Below, one piece after another: positions 1 through 7,174 of a stretch of DNA of 10,748 nucleotides. The stretch is from positions 1 through 10,748 of the forward strand of contig CAMYJN010000029.1 in the NCBI GenBank assembly GCA_947258625.1. Direction: 5' to 3'. The notes below the pieces were generated by a model. It was not told the origin of the DNA and did no database searches. It was given only the letters and a program-made list of their open reading frames with translations. Origin of the DNA: an uncultured Polyangiaceae bacterium (GTDB taxonomy: Bacteria; Myxococcota_A; Polyangia; Polyangiales; Houyiibacteriaceae). The number at the start of each line of letters is the position of its first letter. Positions within the stretch are counted from its first letter, which is position 1. The position numbers were made by a program, and so were the translations under genes.

Positions 1-1
1 T

Positions 2-301
2 CAAATTGCAGACACCGAGATACTCGGCATGAACCCCGAAACCGATGACGAAGGCCAGGGCGCGTTCTCGAGGGTCGCGGTTCGTTGGTACGACGAGAGC
101 ACGATGGTCTTGGCCGACACCGTCATCCGGCAGACCTGGCAGAAGCACAAGCAAACCTTCGTGTTGACCAACGAATCGATCGAAAGCGGGCATCCCGGCC
201 TGCTGGTGATTCCCGAAGGCCCGCAACAGACCCAACCCGCTGCGGAGCCCGAACAATACGATTCGTTCGACGACGACTCGCAGTGGAGCAGCGTCTACTG
301 A
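2..301 (+). CDS. 3' end of an unidentified protein gene (5' truncated by window)
   Basis: The reading frame is open from the first complete codon at position 2 and ends at a TGA at 299-301, giving 99 residues. The first in-frame ATG (29) has no purine-rich ribosome site in the preceding bases and the frame continues upstream of it, so I read this as the C-terminal part of a longer protein. The visible part has a probably beta-rich stretch (FSRVAVRWYDEST, then a segment around TFVLTNESIESGH). It ends in an acidic, Gln/Pro-rich, low-complexity tail (PQQTQPAAEPEQ, then DSFDDDSQWSSVY), which looks like a disordered C-terminus. I do not recognise the family and assign no function. It converges on trpS, whose stop codon begins one base after this one. 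Confidence 0.6.
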   Translation, partial: QIADTEILGMNPETDDEGQGAFSRVAVRWYDESTMVLADTVIRQTWQKHKQTFVLTNESIESGHPGLLVIPEGPQQTQPAAEPEQYDSFDDDSQWSSVY

Positions 302-302
302 C

Positions 303-1265
303 TCAGTCGATACCGACTGCGCTTCGCACACGCTGAATCGTCGCGTGTGCGATCTCGCGCGCTTTGTGGGCACCCGCATGGAGGACCGCGTCGAGCTGCG
401 TTTCGTCCGCGCGAATCGATAGATACGCTTCTCGCTTGGGACCAATCTCCGCTTCCACGGCCTCGAAGAGCGCTTCTTTGGCATGTCCCCAGCCGTAGCC
501 GCCCGCCTCGAGCTTTCGCTTCATGTCGGAGGCCTCGTCGGGAGCGACCAGCGCGTAGAGCTCGTAGACCGTCGAGCCCTCGGCCACCTTGGGATCCTCG
601 AGGGATTCCGAGCTGGTCTTGATGCCCATGATCACTTTGCGCAGTTTCTTCGGAGGCTCGAAGAGCGGGATCCCGTTACCCTTGCTCTTGCTCATCTTTT
701 CCCCGTCGGTGCCGGGAACGAGCGGGGCCTCGCCTATCAAGGCTTCCGGGACGACCAAGGTGCCTTCGCCATAGGCGTGATTGAGCCGCGTTGCGACGTC
801 GCGCGTGAGCTCTAGGTGCTGTTTCTGGTCCTTGCCGATCGGGACGACGTCGGTGTCGTAGAGGAGGATGTCGGCCGCCATGAGCACCGGGTAGTTGAAG
901 ATCCCTGCATTGGGCGACTCCCCACGAGCCAGGGCGTCTTTGAACGCATGACCACGCTCGAGCTGACCCGTCGCGAGAAGGCAGCTCAAGACCCAGGTGA
1001 GCTCGAAGACCTCGGGCACGTCGGACTGCCGGTAGAGCAAGGTGCGTTCGGGGTCGAGTCCACAGGCCAGCCAGGTCGCGGCGACATCACGAATGTAACC
1101 GCGAAGTGCGTCCGAGTCGCGAACCGAGGTGAGCGCGTGATAGTCGGCGATGAAGTAGAGGGTCCTGTACTGGTCGACCAGCGAGAGGGCCGGCCGAATG
1201 GCGCCCAAGTAGTTGCCCAAGTGCGGAAGGTGTGTGGGCTTGATGCCGGTGAGAGAGGTCTTCAC
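303..1265 (-). CDS. trpS: Tryptophan--tRNA ligase (TrpRS)
   Basis: Cytosolic class Ic aminoacyl-tRNA synthetase that charges tRNA-Trp with tryptophan using ATP. Seen in the 320-residue product: the HIGH-type signature as PHLGN (residues 14-18), the tryptophan-site motif MAADIL (129-134, with Asp132), the [10 protein letters not shown] block (141-150), and the KMSKS loop [10 protein letters not shown] (188-197). The length is close to the usual 320-340 residues, so the gene looks complete. The start is taken at GTG 1265 ([12 protein letters not shown]), because family members begin only a few residues before the S/T-G-I-x-P-T motif. The open frame extends 26 codons further upstream to an ATG at 1343, but that extension ([14 protein letters not shown]) has no family resemblance and would overlap the divergent VOC start. 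No strong Shine-Dalgarno sequence precedes the GTG. The gene ends one base from the upstream + strand gene. Confidence 0.96.
   Translation of the reverse strand: MKTSLTGIKPTHLPHLGNYLGAIRPALSLVDQYRTLYFIADYHALTSVRDSDALRGYIRDVAATWLACGLDPERTLLYRQSDVPEVFELTWVLSCLLATGQLERGHAFKDALARGESPNAGIFNYPVLMAADILLYDTDVVPIGKDQKQHLELTRDVATRLNHAYGEGTLVVPEALIGEAPLVPGTDGEKMSKSKGNGIPLFEPPKKLRKVIMGIKTSSESLEDPKVAEGSTVYELYALVAPDEASDMKRKLEAGGYGWGHAKEALFEAVEAEIGPKREAYLSIRADETQLDAVLHAGAHKAREIAHATIQRVRSAVGID
304..319. terminator. Short hairpin between convergent gene ends (weak)
   Basis: CAGTCG-ATAC-CGACTG forms a perfect 6-bp stem with a 4-base loop. It starts inside the trpS stop codon and lies 3 bases past the stop of the upstream + strand gene. 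It has no T-run on either side, so it is not a canonical intrinsic terminator. It is recorded because it is the only structure seen at this convergent junction. Confidence 0.25.
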
Positions 1266-1280
1266 GGGGCGAGAGACTGT

Positions 1281-1296
1281 CCCATGTGGACATGGG
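1281..1296. promoter_or_regulatory. Palindromic operator-like site between trpS and the VOC gene
   Basis: CCCATGTGGACATGGG has 7-bp perfect inverted arms separated by 2 bases. It sits 15 bases upstream of the trpS GTG and about 40 bases upstream of the VOC ATG, inside the divergent intergenic region. Its geometry is that of a dimeric-repressor site, and it overlaps the candidate -35 of the VOC gene. In the trpS transcript it would instead fold as a short hairpin close to the start codon. No regulator is identified and binding is inferred from symmetry only. Confidence 0.35.
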
Positions 1297-1314
1297 CGGC
1301 AACCGGGGTATCTT
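1287..1314 (+). promoter_or_regulatory. Candidate promoter for the VOC gene
   Basis: TGGACA (1287-1292, 5/6 to the TTGACA consensus) lies 16 bp before TATCTT (1309-1314, 4/6 to TATAAT). Transcription would begin near 1321, giving a leader of about 16 bases that still contains the purine-rich AGAGAGGAAG just before the ATG at 1337. The -35 element is embedded in the 1281-1296 palindrome. Promoters in GC-rich delta-proteobacteria often depart from this consensus, so this is tentative. Confidence 0.3.
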
Positions 1315-1336
1315 CGACCGCCCGAAGAGAGGAAGC

Positions 1337-1828
1337 ATGACAAATCGTCCGTTCAAGGTTTTGGGAATCCAACAAGTCGCCGTCGGCGCCCCCAGTAAGA
1401 GCGCCCTGCGCCGGCTTTGGGTCGACACCCTGGGTCTGACACCGCACGGGAATTTCAAGAGCGAGAAGGAAAACGTCGACGAGGACATCGTCACGATGGG
1501 CGCGGGCCCGTTTACGGTTGAAGTCGACTTGATGCAGCCCATCGACCCCGAGAAGAAGCCCCGGGTCGACACGCCGTCCCTCAACCACATCGGTCTTTGG
1601 GTCGACGACATCGACGCAGCCGTTCAGTGGCTGGGCGATCGAGGCGTTCGGTTCACGCCGGGGGGTGTCCGCCCGGGCGCCGCGGGCCATCGCGTCTGCT
1701 TCATCCATCCCAAGGGCAACGAAGCTGCGCCCATCGGCGGAGAAGGCGTGCTGATCGAGCTCGTCGAGGCTCCATCCGAAGTGCGCGAGGCGTTCGAGAA
1801 GATCAGTCAGGCTTCCAAGCGAGTTTGA
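1337..1828 (+). CDS. VOC (glyoxalase/bleomycin-resistance/dioxygenase fold) family protein
   Basis: A 163-residue cytosolic protein with the two beta-alpha-beta-beta-beta modules of the vicinal-oxygen-chelate fold. The first module runs about 7-68 ([26 protein letters not shown]) and the second about 80-146 ([31 protein letters not shown]). Candidate metal ligands at the expected strand positions are Gln13, Glu62, His84 and Glu141, the same Q/E/H/E pattern as human glyoxalase I. A lactoylglutathione-lyase-like or methylmalonyl-CoA-epimerase-like activity is possible, but the substrate cannot be read from sequence. The start is ATG 1337, preceded by AGAGAGGAAGC. An upstream GTG at 1286 would add 17 residues unlike the fold and would run through the promoter and palindrome. 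The last 26 bases overlap the convergent ATPase gene. Confidence 0.85.
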   Translation: MTNRPFKVLGIQQVAVGAPSKSALRRLWVDTLGLTPHGNFKSEKENVDEDIVTMGAGPFTVEVDLMQPIDPEKKPRVDTPSLNHIGLWVDDIDAAVQWLGDRGVRFTPGGVRPGAAGHRVCFIHPKGNEAAPIGGEGVLIELVEAPSEVREAFEKISQASKRV

Positions 1829-4139
1829 GCCCCGAAACTCGGATGTCCGATTTCCTCGGACGGACGATCACTTCTTCGAGCTCGGGCTCTTCCCGCTCCA
1901 TGTCTGCGACGAGGGCGCGGACCTCCTCTTCGGCCTCGATCTCGAGCGCCCGGAGCTCTTCTTGGACGTCTTGCAGGTTCTCCTCGGCGCGAGTCACGTC
2001 TTCACGCTCACGTGCAATGCGGCCTGCACCTCGCGCCGCGCTGGTGGCACGGCCCATGCCACGGCTCCCGAAAATCGCGCCCAAGACGGTGGCACCCATC
2101 GAAATCCCAGTCTGCAGCTTCTGCTGATCGTACTGGCTCTTCTCGCGTTCGACTTTGTCCTGCGCCCGGCCGACGCGGGCTTCCATGGCCCTGACCTTCT
2201 TGGCGAACTGCCGACGAAGCTTCTCGGCGGCCTCGTCGCGCTGCTCGCGCCGCGCAAGCTGCAGCCTCGCCGAGAACTCCGATTTGGTTTCGCCAGGCTT
2301 GGACCGGAGCTTCAACGCCTTGTTTCGCCAGAGAGTCCTGGGGCGAGTCTGATAGAGATGGTCTTTGATCTGTTTGCCGTAGCTCCGGAAGCGAGCCTTG
2401 CCGACCGAGCCCGACGGCGGCGCGACAAACTCGGCTTCGTCCGGTGCATCGTGATCGTAGTCGAGCGCGTCCGCGCCCACGAGCTCCGCGGATTCCCAAG
2501 GCGAGTCCTCGTCGAGCGGTGCGAGGATCAACAGCTCGTCCCATTCGTCGAGGCCCTGGGACGCCCGCACATAGTGCAGAGAAACGGAGGCCAGCAGGTG
2601 CGGGCCATACGTACCCGGCTCATCGCTGAGGAACGCTTCGTCGATACCGGCTGCAACGACGGGTCGAGCCCCTTTGGCCGCGGCGGCTCGATGCTTGGGC
2701 TTGGCGGCGCCGGCCGCAGCAGGCGCGGCTCGGTCGCTGGCAGGATTCAAGAGCTTGATTTGTTTGCGCGTGAGCGGTCCGCGCAGATACGACATGGCCC
2801 AGCGCGTGTGGAACAGGACGTCTCTTTCGTCGTGTGCGTTGTGCAGCAAGAACACGCGGCTGCGAAGGCTGGCCAACAGGCGTTCGATCTCGCCCCGGTT
2901 GAGCGAGCTTCCCGAGGACGACGATGCGCCCTCGAGCCCGTCGACGACCCGTGCCACGTCGCGTTCGGTTTGGAGGCGCCCGAGAAACCAGGTCCCACAA
3001 TTCGAAAGGGCTTTGTAGTCGAGGTCGACCGGATTCTGGGTCGCCAGGACGATGCCGAACCCGTATGCCCGGGCCTGCTTGAGCAGCGTGAGTAGCGGCC
3101 TCTTCGATGGAGGCTCGGACACGGGTGGGAGAAACCCGAAGACTTCATCCATGTAGAGGAGCGCGCGAAGGCTGGATGTGCCGGACTGGCGGCGAACCCA
3201 AGAGACGACCCGATTGAGCAATGTGCTCACGAAGAACATACGCTCGGCCTCGCTCAGGTGCGCGATGGAAAGAATCGTGATTCGCGGCTTGCCGTCCTCG
3301 GTCCAGAGCAGTCGCTGAATGTCGAGCGGTTCTCCATCCAGCCAGGTCGAAAACCCGGGAGATGCCAGAAGCCCGTTCATCTGCATCGCTAGCTTTTGCC
3401 GCTCGGACTCCGCGTAGAAGGTCTCCAAGTCCATGACGCCGATCCGATCGAACGGAGGCTCCGAAATCCGGCGGACCAAGTCCCCGAGCTGCACCGACTC
3501 CCCGTTGGACCAGGCGTGGGACAGAAGATTGGACAGCAGGATGTGCTCCTTGCTGTTCACCGGGTCGGGGTCGATGCCGAGGAGCGCCAGCAGACCTGAT
3601 ACCGCCCCCATGATCTGGTCGCGCTGCTCGTCCACGTCCGCGTCCTCGGCCGGCGGGTCGAACGACTCCAAGACGCGAAGCGCGCGGCCCGCAGAGCTCC
3701 CCGGCGTGTAGATCGCGATGTCGACCGCGGCGCGGAAGCGCGCAATTCGGGCACCGTCCTGTCCCCATTTCGCAAGGCCTTCTCGCCAGAGGCTCGAGAC
3801 CGCTTCGGCCTGAGCGGCGACCGTGCGTCCTTTGCGTTCGGCTTCCGCCGGGTCGATCCAGGGCTCGAAGTCGCTCGGGCGGAGCTCGGGAAACGTGAGA
3901 GCCAGGTTTCCGAGGTCGCCCTTGGGATCGATGCAGAGAGCCGGGATCCCATCGATTGCGGCTTCTTCGAGGAGCGACAGGCAGAGCCCGGTCTTGCCGC
4001 TGCCGGTCATGCCGACGCAGACGGCGTGGGTGGTGAGGTCTTTCGAATCGTAGAGGACGGGCACCTCGGTTGGCTCGCCGCGGTCCGGGTCGAGCTCTCT
4101 GCCGAGATAGAGCTTCCCGAGCTTCTCGAAGTCGATCAC
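1803..4139 (-). CDS. HerA/DUF87-like P-loop ATPase with C-terminal coiled-coil hairpin
   Basis: A 778-residue protein of the HerA/FtsK branch of P-loop ATPases. Visible motifs are Walker A GMTGSGKT (43-50), IDPKGD (70-75), Walker [14 protein letters not shown] (324-336, Asp331/Glu332) and the sensor-like stretch [15 protein letters not shown] (366-380). Relatives are ring-forming DNA or protein translocases, so an ATP-driven motor is likely but its substrate is unknown. After the motor come an Ala/Pro/Lys-rich linker (about 470-498), an unrecognised domain (500-600) and two long charged helices (about 619-676 and 708-757). Between the helices is a Gly/Ala-rich hydrophobic stretch ([11 protein letters not shown], 681-691). 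The start is GTG 4139, overlapping the stop of the upstream lipoprotein gene as GTGA, which implies translational coupling. No nurA-like nuclease gene is adjacent, arguing against the archaeal HerA-NurA end-resection role. The 3' end overlaps the convergent VOC gene. Confidence 0.82.
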   Translation of the reverse strand: MIDFEKLGKLYLGRELDPDRGEPTEVPVLYDSKDLTTHAVCVGMTGSGKTGLCLSLLEEAAIDGIPALCIDPKGDLGNLALTFPELRPSDFEPWIDPAEAERKGRTVAAQAEAVSSLWREGLAKWGQDGARIARFRAAVDIAIYTPGSSAGRALRVLESFDPPAEDADVDEQRDQIMGAVSGLLALLGIDPDPVNSKEHILLSNLLSHAWSNGESVQLGDLVRRISEPPFDRIGVMDLETFYAESERQKLAMQMNGLLASPGFSTWLDGEPLDIQRLLWTEDGKPRITILSIAHLSEAERMFFVSTLLNRVVSWVRRQSGTSSLRALLYMDEVFGFLPPVSEPPSKRPLLTLLKQARAYGFGIVLATQNPVDLDYKALSNCGTWFLGRLQTERDVARVVDGLEGASSSSGSSLNRGEIERLLASLRSRVFLLHNAHDERDVLFHTRWAMSYLRGPLTRKQIKLLNPASDRAAPAAAGAAKPKHRAAAAKGARPVVAAGIDEAFLSDEPGTYGPHLLASVSLHYVRASQGLDEWDELLILAPLDEDSPWESAELVGADALDYDHDAPDEAEFVAPPSGSVGKARFRSYGKQIKDHLYQTRPRTLWRNKALKLRSKPGETKSEFSARLQLARREQRDEAAEKLRRQFAKKVRAMEARVGRAQDKVEREKSQYDQQKLQTGISMGATVLGAIFGSRGMGRATSAARGAGRIAREREDVTRAEENLQDVQEELRALEIEAEEEVRALVADMEREEPELEEVIVRPRKSDIRVSGLKLAWKPD
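1820..1861. terminator. Tandem hairpins at the VOC/ATPase convergent overlap
   Basis: Two consecutive perfect inverted repeats are present. CGAGTTT (1820-1826) pairs with AAACTCG (1835-1841) across an 8-base loop. GTCCGA (1845-1850) pairs with TCGGAC (1856-1861) across TTTCC. The first spans the VOC stop codon and both lie within the 3' coding end of the opposite-strand ATPase gene. No run of T follows on either strand. They may act as bidirectional, non-canonical or Rho-assisted terminators, or as 3'-end stabilisers. Confidence 0.35.
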
Positions 4140-6253
4140 GGGGCCCGGTCTCCCGCTCGCTCCTCCTCGAGGAGCAGTTTCCGCGCCATTTCGAACTCGA
4201 AAAAGCTGACCATGTTCGTGTCGAGTACCTGTTGGAGCTGCTCGCGCGACCCCTTTTCGTCACCGTCGATGAAGAGCCGCGTGCCTTCGTAGTATAGCGC
4301 CTCGGTTCGCTCTCCCAAGCTCGAAGCCACGCTCAAGAGCCCCGCATAGTCGAGCTCGCCGGCACCGAAGCTCGCGAGCTTGCCCCACCAGTTCGAGCTG
4401 CCCCCGAGGCTCCGTAGAAGCTCCCGGTGTGCTTCGACCGGCGGCTCGCCGGCGCGAGCCGTGATGAACTGGATCCAAAGTGTGAAGTAGACCTTCCACT
4501 CGGGCGCGAGGTTGAGGCGCAGTTGGGACATTCGCCACACAGATGACGCGAGCTCGATGTCGACCGGAGCCGAGACGAGGTGAGCGAGGATGCCAGCGTA
4601 GACGTCGCGCCATTGCGGCGCAAACGTCATCGCACTTTCGAAGGCATCGACTGCCTCCTGGTGACGACCCAGTTGATCGAGCAGCACCCCACGCCGCATC
4701 TCGACGATCGCGCCAGTGGCCCCTTCGACCTGGTCGCGAGCGTCCGTCCAGGCCGCGAGCGCAGCCTTGTACTGGGATTTCATTTCGCCGATCTTGCCCT
4801 GGGCACGTGAGGTGTTGCCCAGATTTTCTAGGATCTCGGCGCGACGAACTTCGTCGGCAAGGGTCGCCGAAGGGCTCAGCGCAAGGGCTCGTCGGAATCG
4901 CTTTTCGGCTTCCGCGGGCCGACCCGTTCGCTCGAGCAAAAGCCCTAGCTGCATCAATGCCTCGATGTTCTCGTCTGATTGGAGGCTGTCCTCGAAGCGT
5001 TGCTGTGCTTCGCTCGTACGACCAGCGTTCATCTCCAACATGCCGATCAAGAACTCGAGCCGGTTGGGTGCAATGGGCGGCGTCGAGTCAGGCCATCGCT
5101 TCTGCCGTTCAGCCAAAATCGTTTCAGCGCCGCGGGCAAGCGCACTCGAGCGTTCGGGGTGTGGGTCGGTGAGCCGAGTCTCGATGAACTCGTCGAGCTG
5201 GCCGAGAGCTTCGTCATAGAGCTCGATCATCTCTGGTGCGAGCCCGACCGCGATCACGTACCAGGCGGTTGCATCCGCAAATTGCTCCGAGTCCGCCGAG
5301 ACGCGGGCCATGCAAGTGGGGAAACGGTAATCGGTTGGGAAGCGAACGAGCGCCGACTGGCACAGGCCTGCTGCAACGTCCGGCCGCGCTACACGGTAGC
5401 CCTCGACCAGCTCGAAGGTCGCCGCAGCGCCCTGCTCATCGGCGCTTTGGGCGGCCTGCAGCAGATCGAGCAAGCGAAGTTGGAGCTCGCCGCCCTGCCC
5501 CATCGATTCGACTTTCGCGACGGCCGATTGGAGGTCTCCGTGCGAAAGGTAGACCGCTGCAACGTTCAACGGGGCAAGCCTGAGCTGCCGCTCGCCGCCA
5601 ATGCCGAGCCGTTGACGAGCTTCGACGGACTCCGACGCGACCGCATCGCGCCCGGCGACGTGCAGGCCAGCAAGGGTGTCGAGGACCTTAGGAGCGGGAG
5701 TCAAGTCCGCATGGTCCGTCCAGACCGAGATCAGGCCAGCGTATTTCTCGGAGACCGTATCGAGGTTCGAGCGCGCGTCACGTCCCCAGCTCGCGATCTC
5801 GTCGTAGCGCTTCTTGTAGATCGCGTCGCCGGTCGAGCGCTCGAGGATGAAGTTGGCGGCGAGCACATATCCCTCTCCGCCAAGTTGCCCTCCTCGCTCG
5901 GTGATGTACTTCGCGATCGGTTCGACCTGCTTCGGAAGGGCGCCGGCGGCATAGTCGGCCGGGGTCAGAAACGAGGTCAACCGGCTGATTTCGAGCACGA
6001 CACCTTTGTAGTCGCCAACGTCGGCAAGGCTCTGCGCTTGTGAGAGCACCGATGCAATGAGGCGATCCCGGAGCTCGACCCGCTCAGGGTCGTCGAGAGC
6101 CATCATGAGAAAGCGCCGCGTCTCGTCGGGATACTCGGCCCGCGGAATGGGCTCTGCGCCCTTGACCCGGGCGCTTCCGCCGGTCGGTCTCGTATGCGCG
6201 CAGGCGACGCTGAGGCTCAGCAAGCCCAGAATGAACAGGAAGCGGATCCTCAT
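4136..6253 (-). CDS. TPR-repeat lipoprotein
   Basis: A 705-residue protein starting with a short basic end (MRIR), a hydrophobic core (FLFILGLLSLSVA) and Cys18 followed by AHTRP. This is a lipoprotein signal peptide with an acceptable, though not textbook, lipobox (SVAC), so the mature protein should be lipid-anchored in the envelope. The body is almost wholly helical. TPR-like units are clearest at about 396-461 (LEMNAGRTSEAQQRFEDSL; LLLERTGRPAEAEKRFRRAL), 515-549 (LLDQLGRHQEAVDAFESAM) and 646-680 (LYYEGTRLFIDGDEKGSREQ). The N-terminal 400 residues are probably degenerate repeats. TPR solenoids bind partner proteins, so a scaffold role is likely, with the co-translated ATPase the obvious candidate partner. 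It is the first gene of a two-gene operon and diverges from the CPBP protease. The ATG at 6253 has only weak AGAG upstream. The specific function is unknown. Confidence 0.83.
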   Translation of the reverse strand: MRIRFLFILGLLSLSVACAHTRPTGGSARVKGAEPIPRAEYPDETRRFLMMALDDPERVELRDRLIASVLSQAQSLADVGDYKGVVLEISRLTSFLTPADYAAGALPKQVEPIAKYITERGGQLGGEGYVLAANFILERSTGDAIYKKRYDEIASWGRDARSNLDTVSEKYAGLISVWTDHADLTPAPKVLDTLAGLHVAGRDAVASESVEARQRLGIGGERQLRLAPLNVAAVYLSHGDLQSAVAKVESMGQGGELQLRLLDLLQAAQSADEQGAAATFELVEGYRVARPDVAAGLCQSALVRFPTDYRFPTCMARVSADSEQFADATAWYVIAVGLAPEMIELYDEALGQLDEFIETRLTDPHPERSSALARGAETILAERQKRWPDSTPPIAPNRLEFLIGMLEMNAGRTSEAQQRFEDSLQSDENIEALMQLGLLLERTGRPAEAEKRFRRALALSPSATLADEVRRAEILENLGNTSRAQGKIGEMKSQYKAALAAWTDARDQVEGATGAIVEMRRGVLLDQLGRHQEAVDAFESAMTFAPQWRDVYAGILAHLVSAPVDIELASSVWRMSQLRLNLAPEWKVYFTLWIQFITARAGEPPVEAHRELLRSLGGSSNWWGKLASFGAGELDYAGLLSVASSLGERTEALYYEGTRLFIDGDEKGSREQLQQVLDTNMVSFFEFEMARKLLLEEERAGDRAP

Positions 6254-6343
6254 GCTGCTCTGCCGCTATAGCAGGGTCCGACGAACAGGGCAGGTTCATA
6301 TCTTGGCCATCCGCCAGGGGTACGTGGCAGGCTACGCGTTGTC
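6254..6343. promoter_or_regulatory. Divergent intergenic region, lipoprotein operon / CPBP protease
   Basis: These 90 bases separate the two divergent starts. The clearest element is the 8-bp palindrome GCTATAGC (6265-6272). On the - strand it reads TGCTATAGC, an extended -10-like element that would place lipoprotein transcription only a few bases before its ATG. Because it is symmetric it also offers TATAGC to the + strand, about 72 bases before the protease start. No convincing -35 partner is visible on either strand, so the exact promoters are not resolved. Confidence 0.3.
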
Positions 6344-7174
6344 TTGGCCGGATATTTCAAAGCGTTGCTGATCGCACTGGCGTTCCCAGCCCTGATTCAA
6401 CTGTTCATGGGTCTCGCAGGGTTGCTCCAGCTCCGAACTTGGTCCGCGCCTTGGGCCGAGGCGACCCGGGCCGCGAGTCAGGCGCCACTCAACTTGGCGT
6501 TGGTTCAAGCGGCAGCCGTCGGAGTCATTTTCGTCGTCGCTTTTCCACACCGAGGGCACGCGGGCGGCCTACTCGAATCGGTTCACGTTCGGCCGCTCAT
6601 CGGTGGGGTCGTGGTCTTCTGTTTCCTGGCAGGGGCGTTCATGCAGCTTCCGCTCGCAGAGCTCGGGAACCTCGTTCAAGAGGTGTGGCCCCTCAGCTTC
6701 GAGGAGTTGGCGCGGCGGCATCGGTTGCTCAACCCGACGAGCTGGTGGGCTGGGATGTCGATTCTGACCGCGCTCGTGATCGTTGCGCCCTTAACCGAGG
6801 AGCTTCTGTTTCGAGGTTGGCTGCTCCCCGACCTAAACGAACAGTACGGCAAAGTACCGGCACTGGTTTGGAGCTCCGTACTCTTTGGCCTGGTGCACGT
6901 CGAACCTTCGGCCGTTCTGTATGCGACGGTCGGTGGCTTGGTGCTCGGCGCAGTGGCGCTGCGAACGAAGTCCACCTTGGCAAGCATCGCGATGCACGCT
7001 GGCGTCAACGCCCTGCCCTTGTTGCTCCCCGCAAGCCTGCTTCGGGTCGAAGGCTTCAACACCTTGAGCCAGAAGGTCGAGCACATCAGCGGCTGGCTCG
7101 TCTTGCTGGCGCTCGCCGGAGCAGCCGGAGCGCTCTCCATCGTCTGGCGGGCGACGGCTGACCAGAACGGCTAA
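6344..7174 (+). CDS. CPBP family intramembrane metalloprotease (CAAX protease-like, Abi)
   Basis: A 276-residue polytopic membrane protein with all three CPBP/Rce1 motifs: EExxxR as TEELLFRG (Glu152, Glu153, Arg157), FxxxH as FGLVH (Phe181, His185), and HxxxN as MHAGVN (His218, Asn222). These residues form the metal-binding active site in the membrane. Hydrophobic segments are visible at roughly 6-30, 50-67, 84-102, 137-150, 172-186, 190-206, 220-233 and 250-268. Bacterial members act in prenylated-protein or signal-peptide processing, bacteriocin immunity or regulated proteolysis, and the substrate here is unknown. The start is TTG 6344. The frame is open back to a TAG at 6269, but I found no ATG or GTG in that stretch, and a weak AGG lies about 12 bases upstream, so the exact start is uncertain. 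The TAA overlaps the convergent spoT stop by 4 bases. Confidence 0.87.
   Translation: MAGYFKALLIALAFPALIQLFMGLAGLLQLRTWSAPWAEATRAASQAPLNLALVQAAAVGVIFVVAFPHRGHAGGLLESVHVRPLIGGVVVFCFLAGAFMQLPLAELGNLVQEVWPLSFEELARRHRLLNPTSWWAGMSILTALVIVAPLTEELLFRGWLLPDLNEQYGKVPALVWSSVLFGLVHVEPSAVLYATVGGLVLGAVALRTKSTLASIAMHAGVNALPLLLPASLLRVEGFNTLSQKVEHISGWLVLLALAGAAGALSIVWRATADQNG

Noticed and set aside
1286..1336. 17-codon upstream extension of the VOC gene from GTG 1286
   Set aside because: The added residues ([17 protein letters not shown]) do not belong to the fold, and the ATG at 1337 has a good AGAGAGGAAG site immediately upstream.
1266..1343. 26-codon N-terminal extension of trpS from ATG 1343
   Set aside because: The extra sequence is Arg/Pro/Cys-rich without TrpRS similarity and would overlap the start of the divergent VOC gene.
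1962..3095. Long + strand open frame (377 codons) opposite the ATPase gene
   Set aside because: It is antisense to a protein with clear Walker motifs. Its translation is Arg/Gly/Ala-rich without domains, and such shadows are expected in GC-rich coding DNA.
1803..4139. ATPase as part of an anti-phage HerA defence system
   Set aside because: No Sir2, NurA, DUF4297 or other nuclease/effector gene is adjacent. The partner is a TPR lipoprotein and the flanks are housekeeping genes.
4979..6043. Long + strand open frame (354 codons) opposite the TPR lipoprotein gene
   Set aside because: The opposite strand has a signal peptide, TPR repeats and operon coupling. This frame shows no recognisable motif and is most likely a codon-bias shadow.
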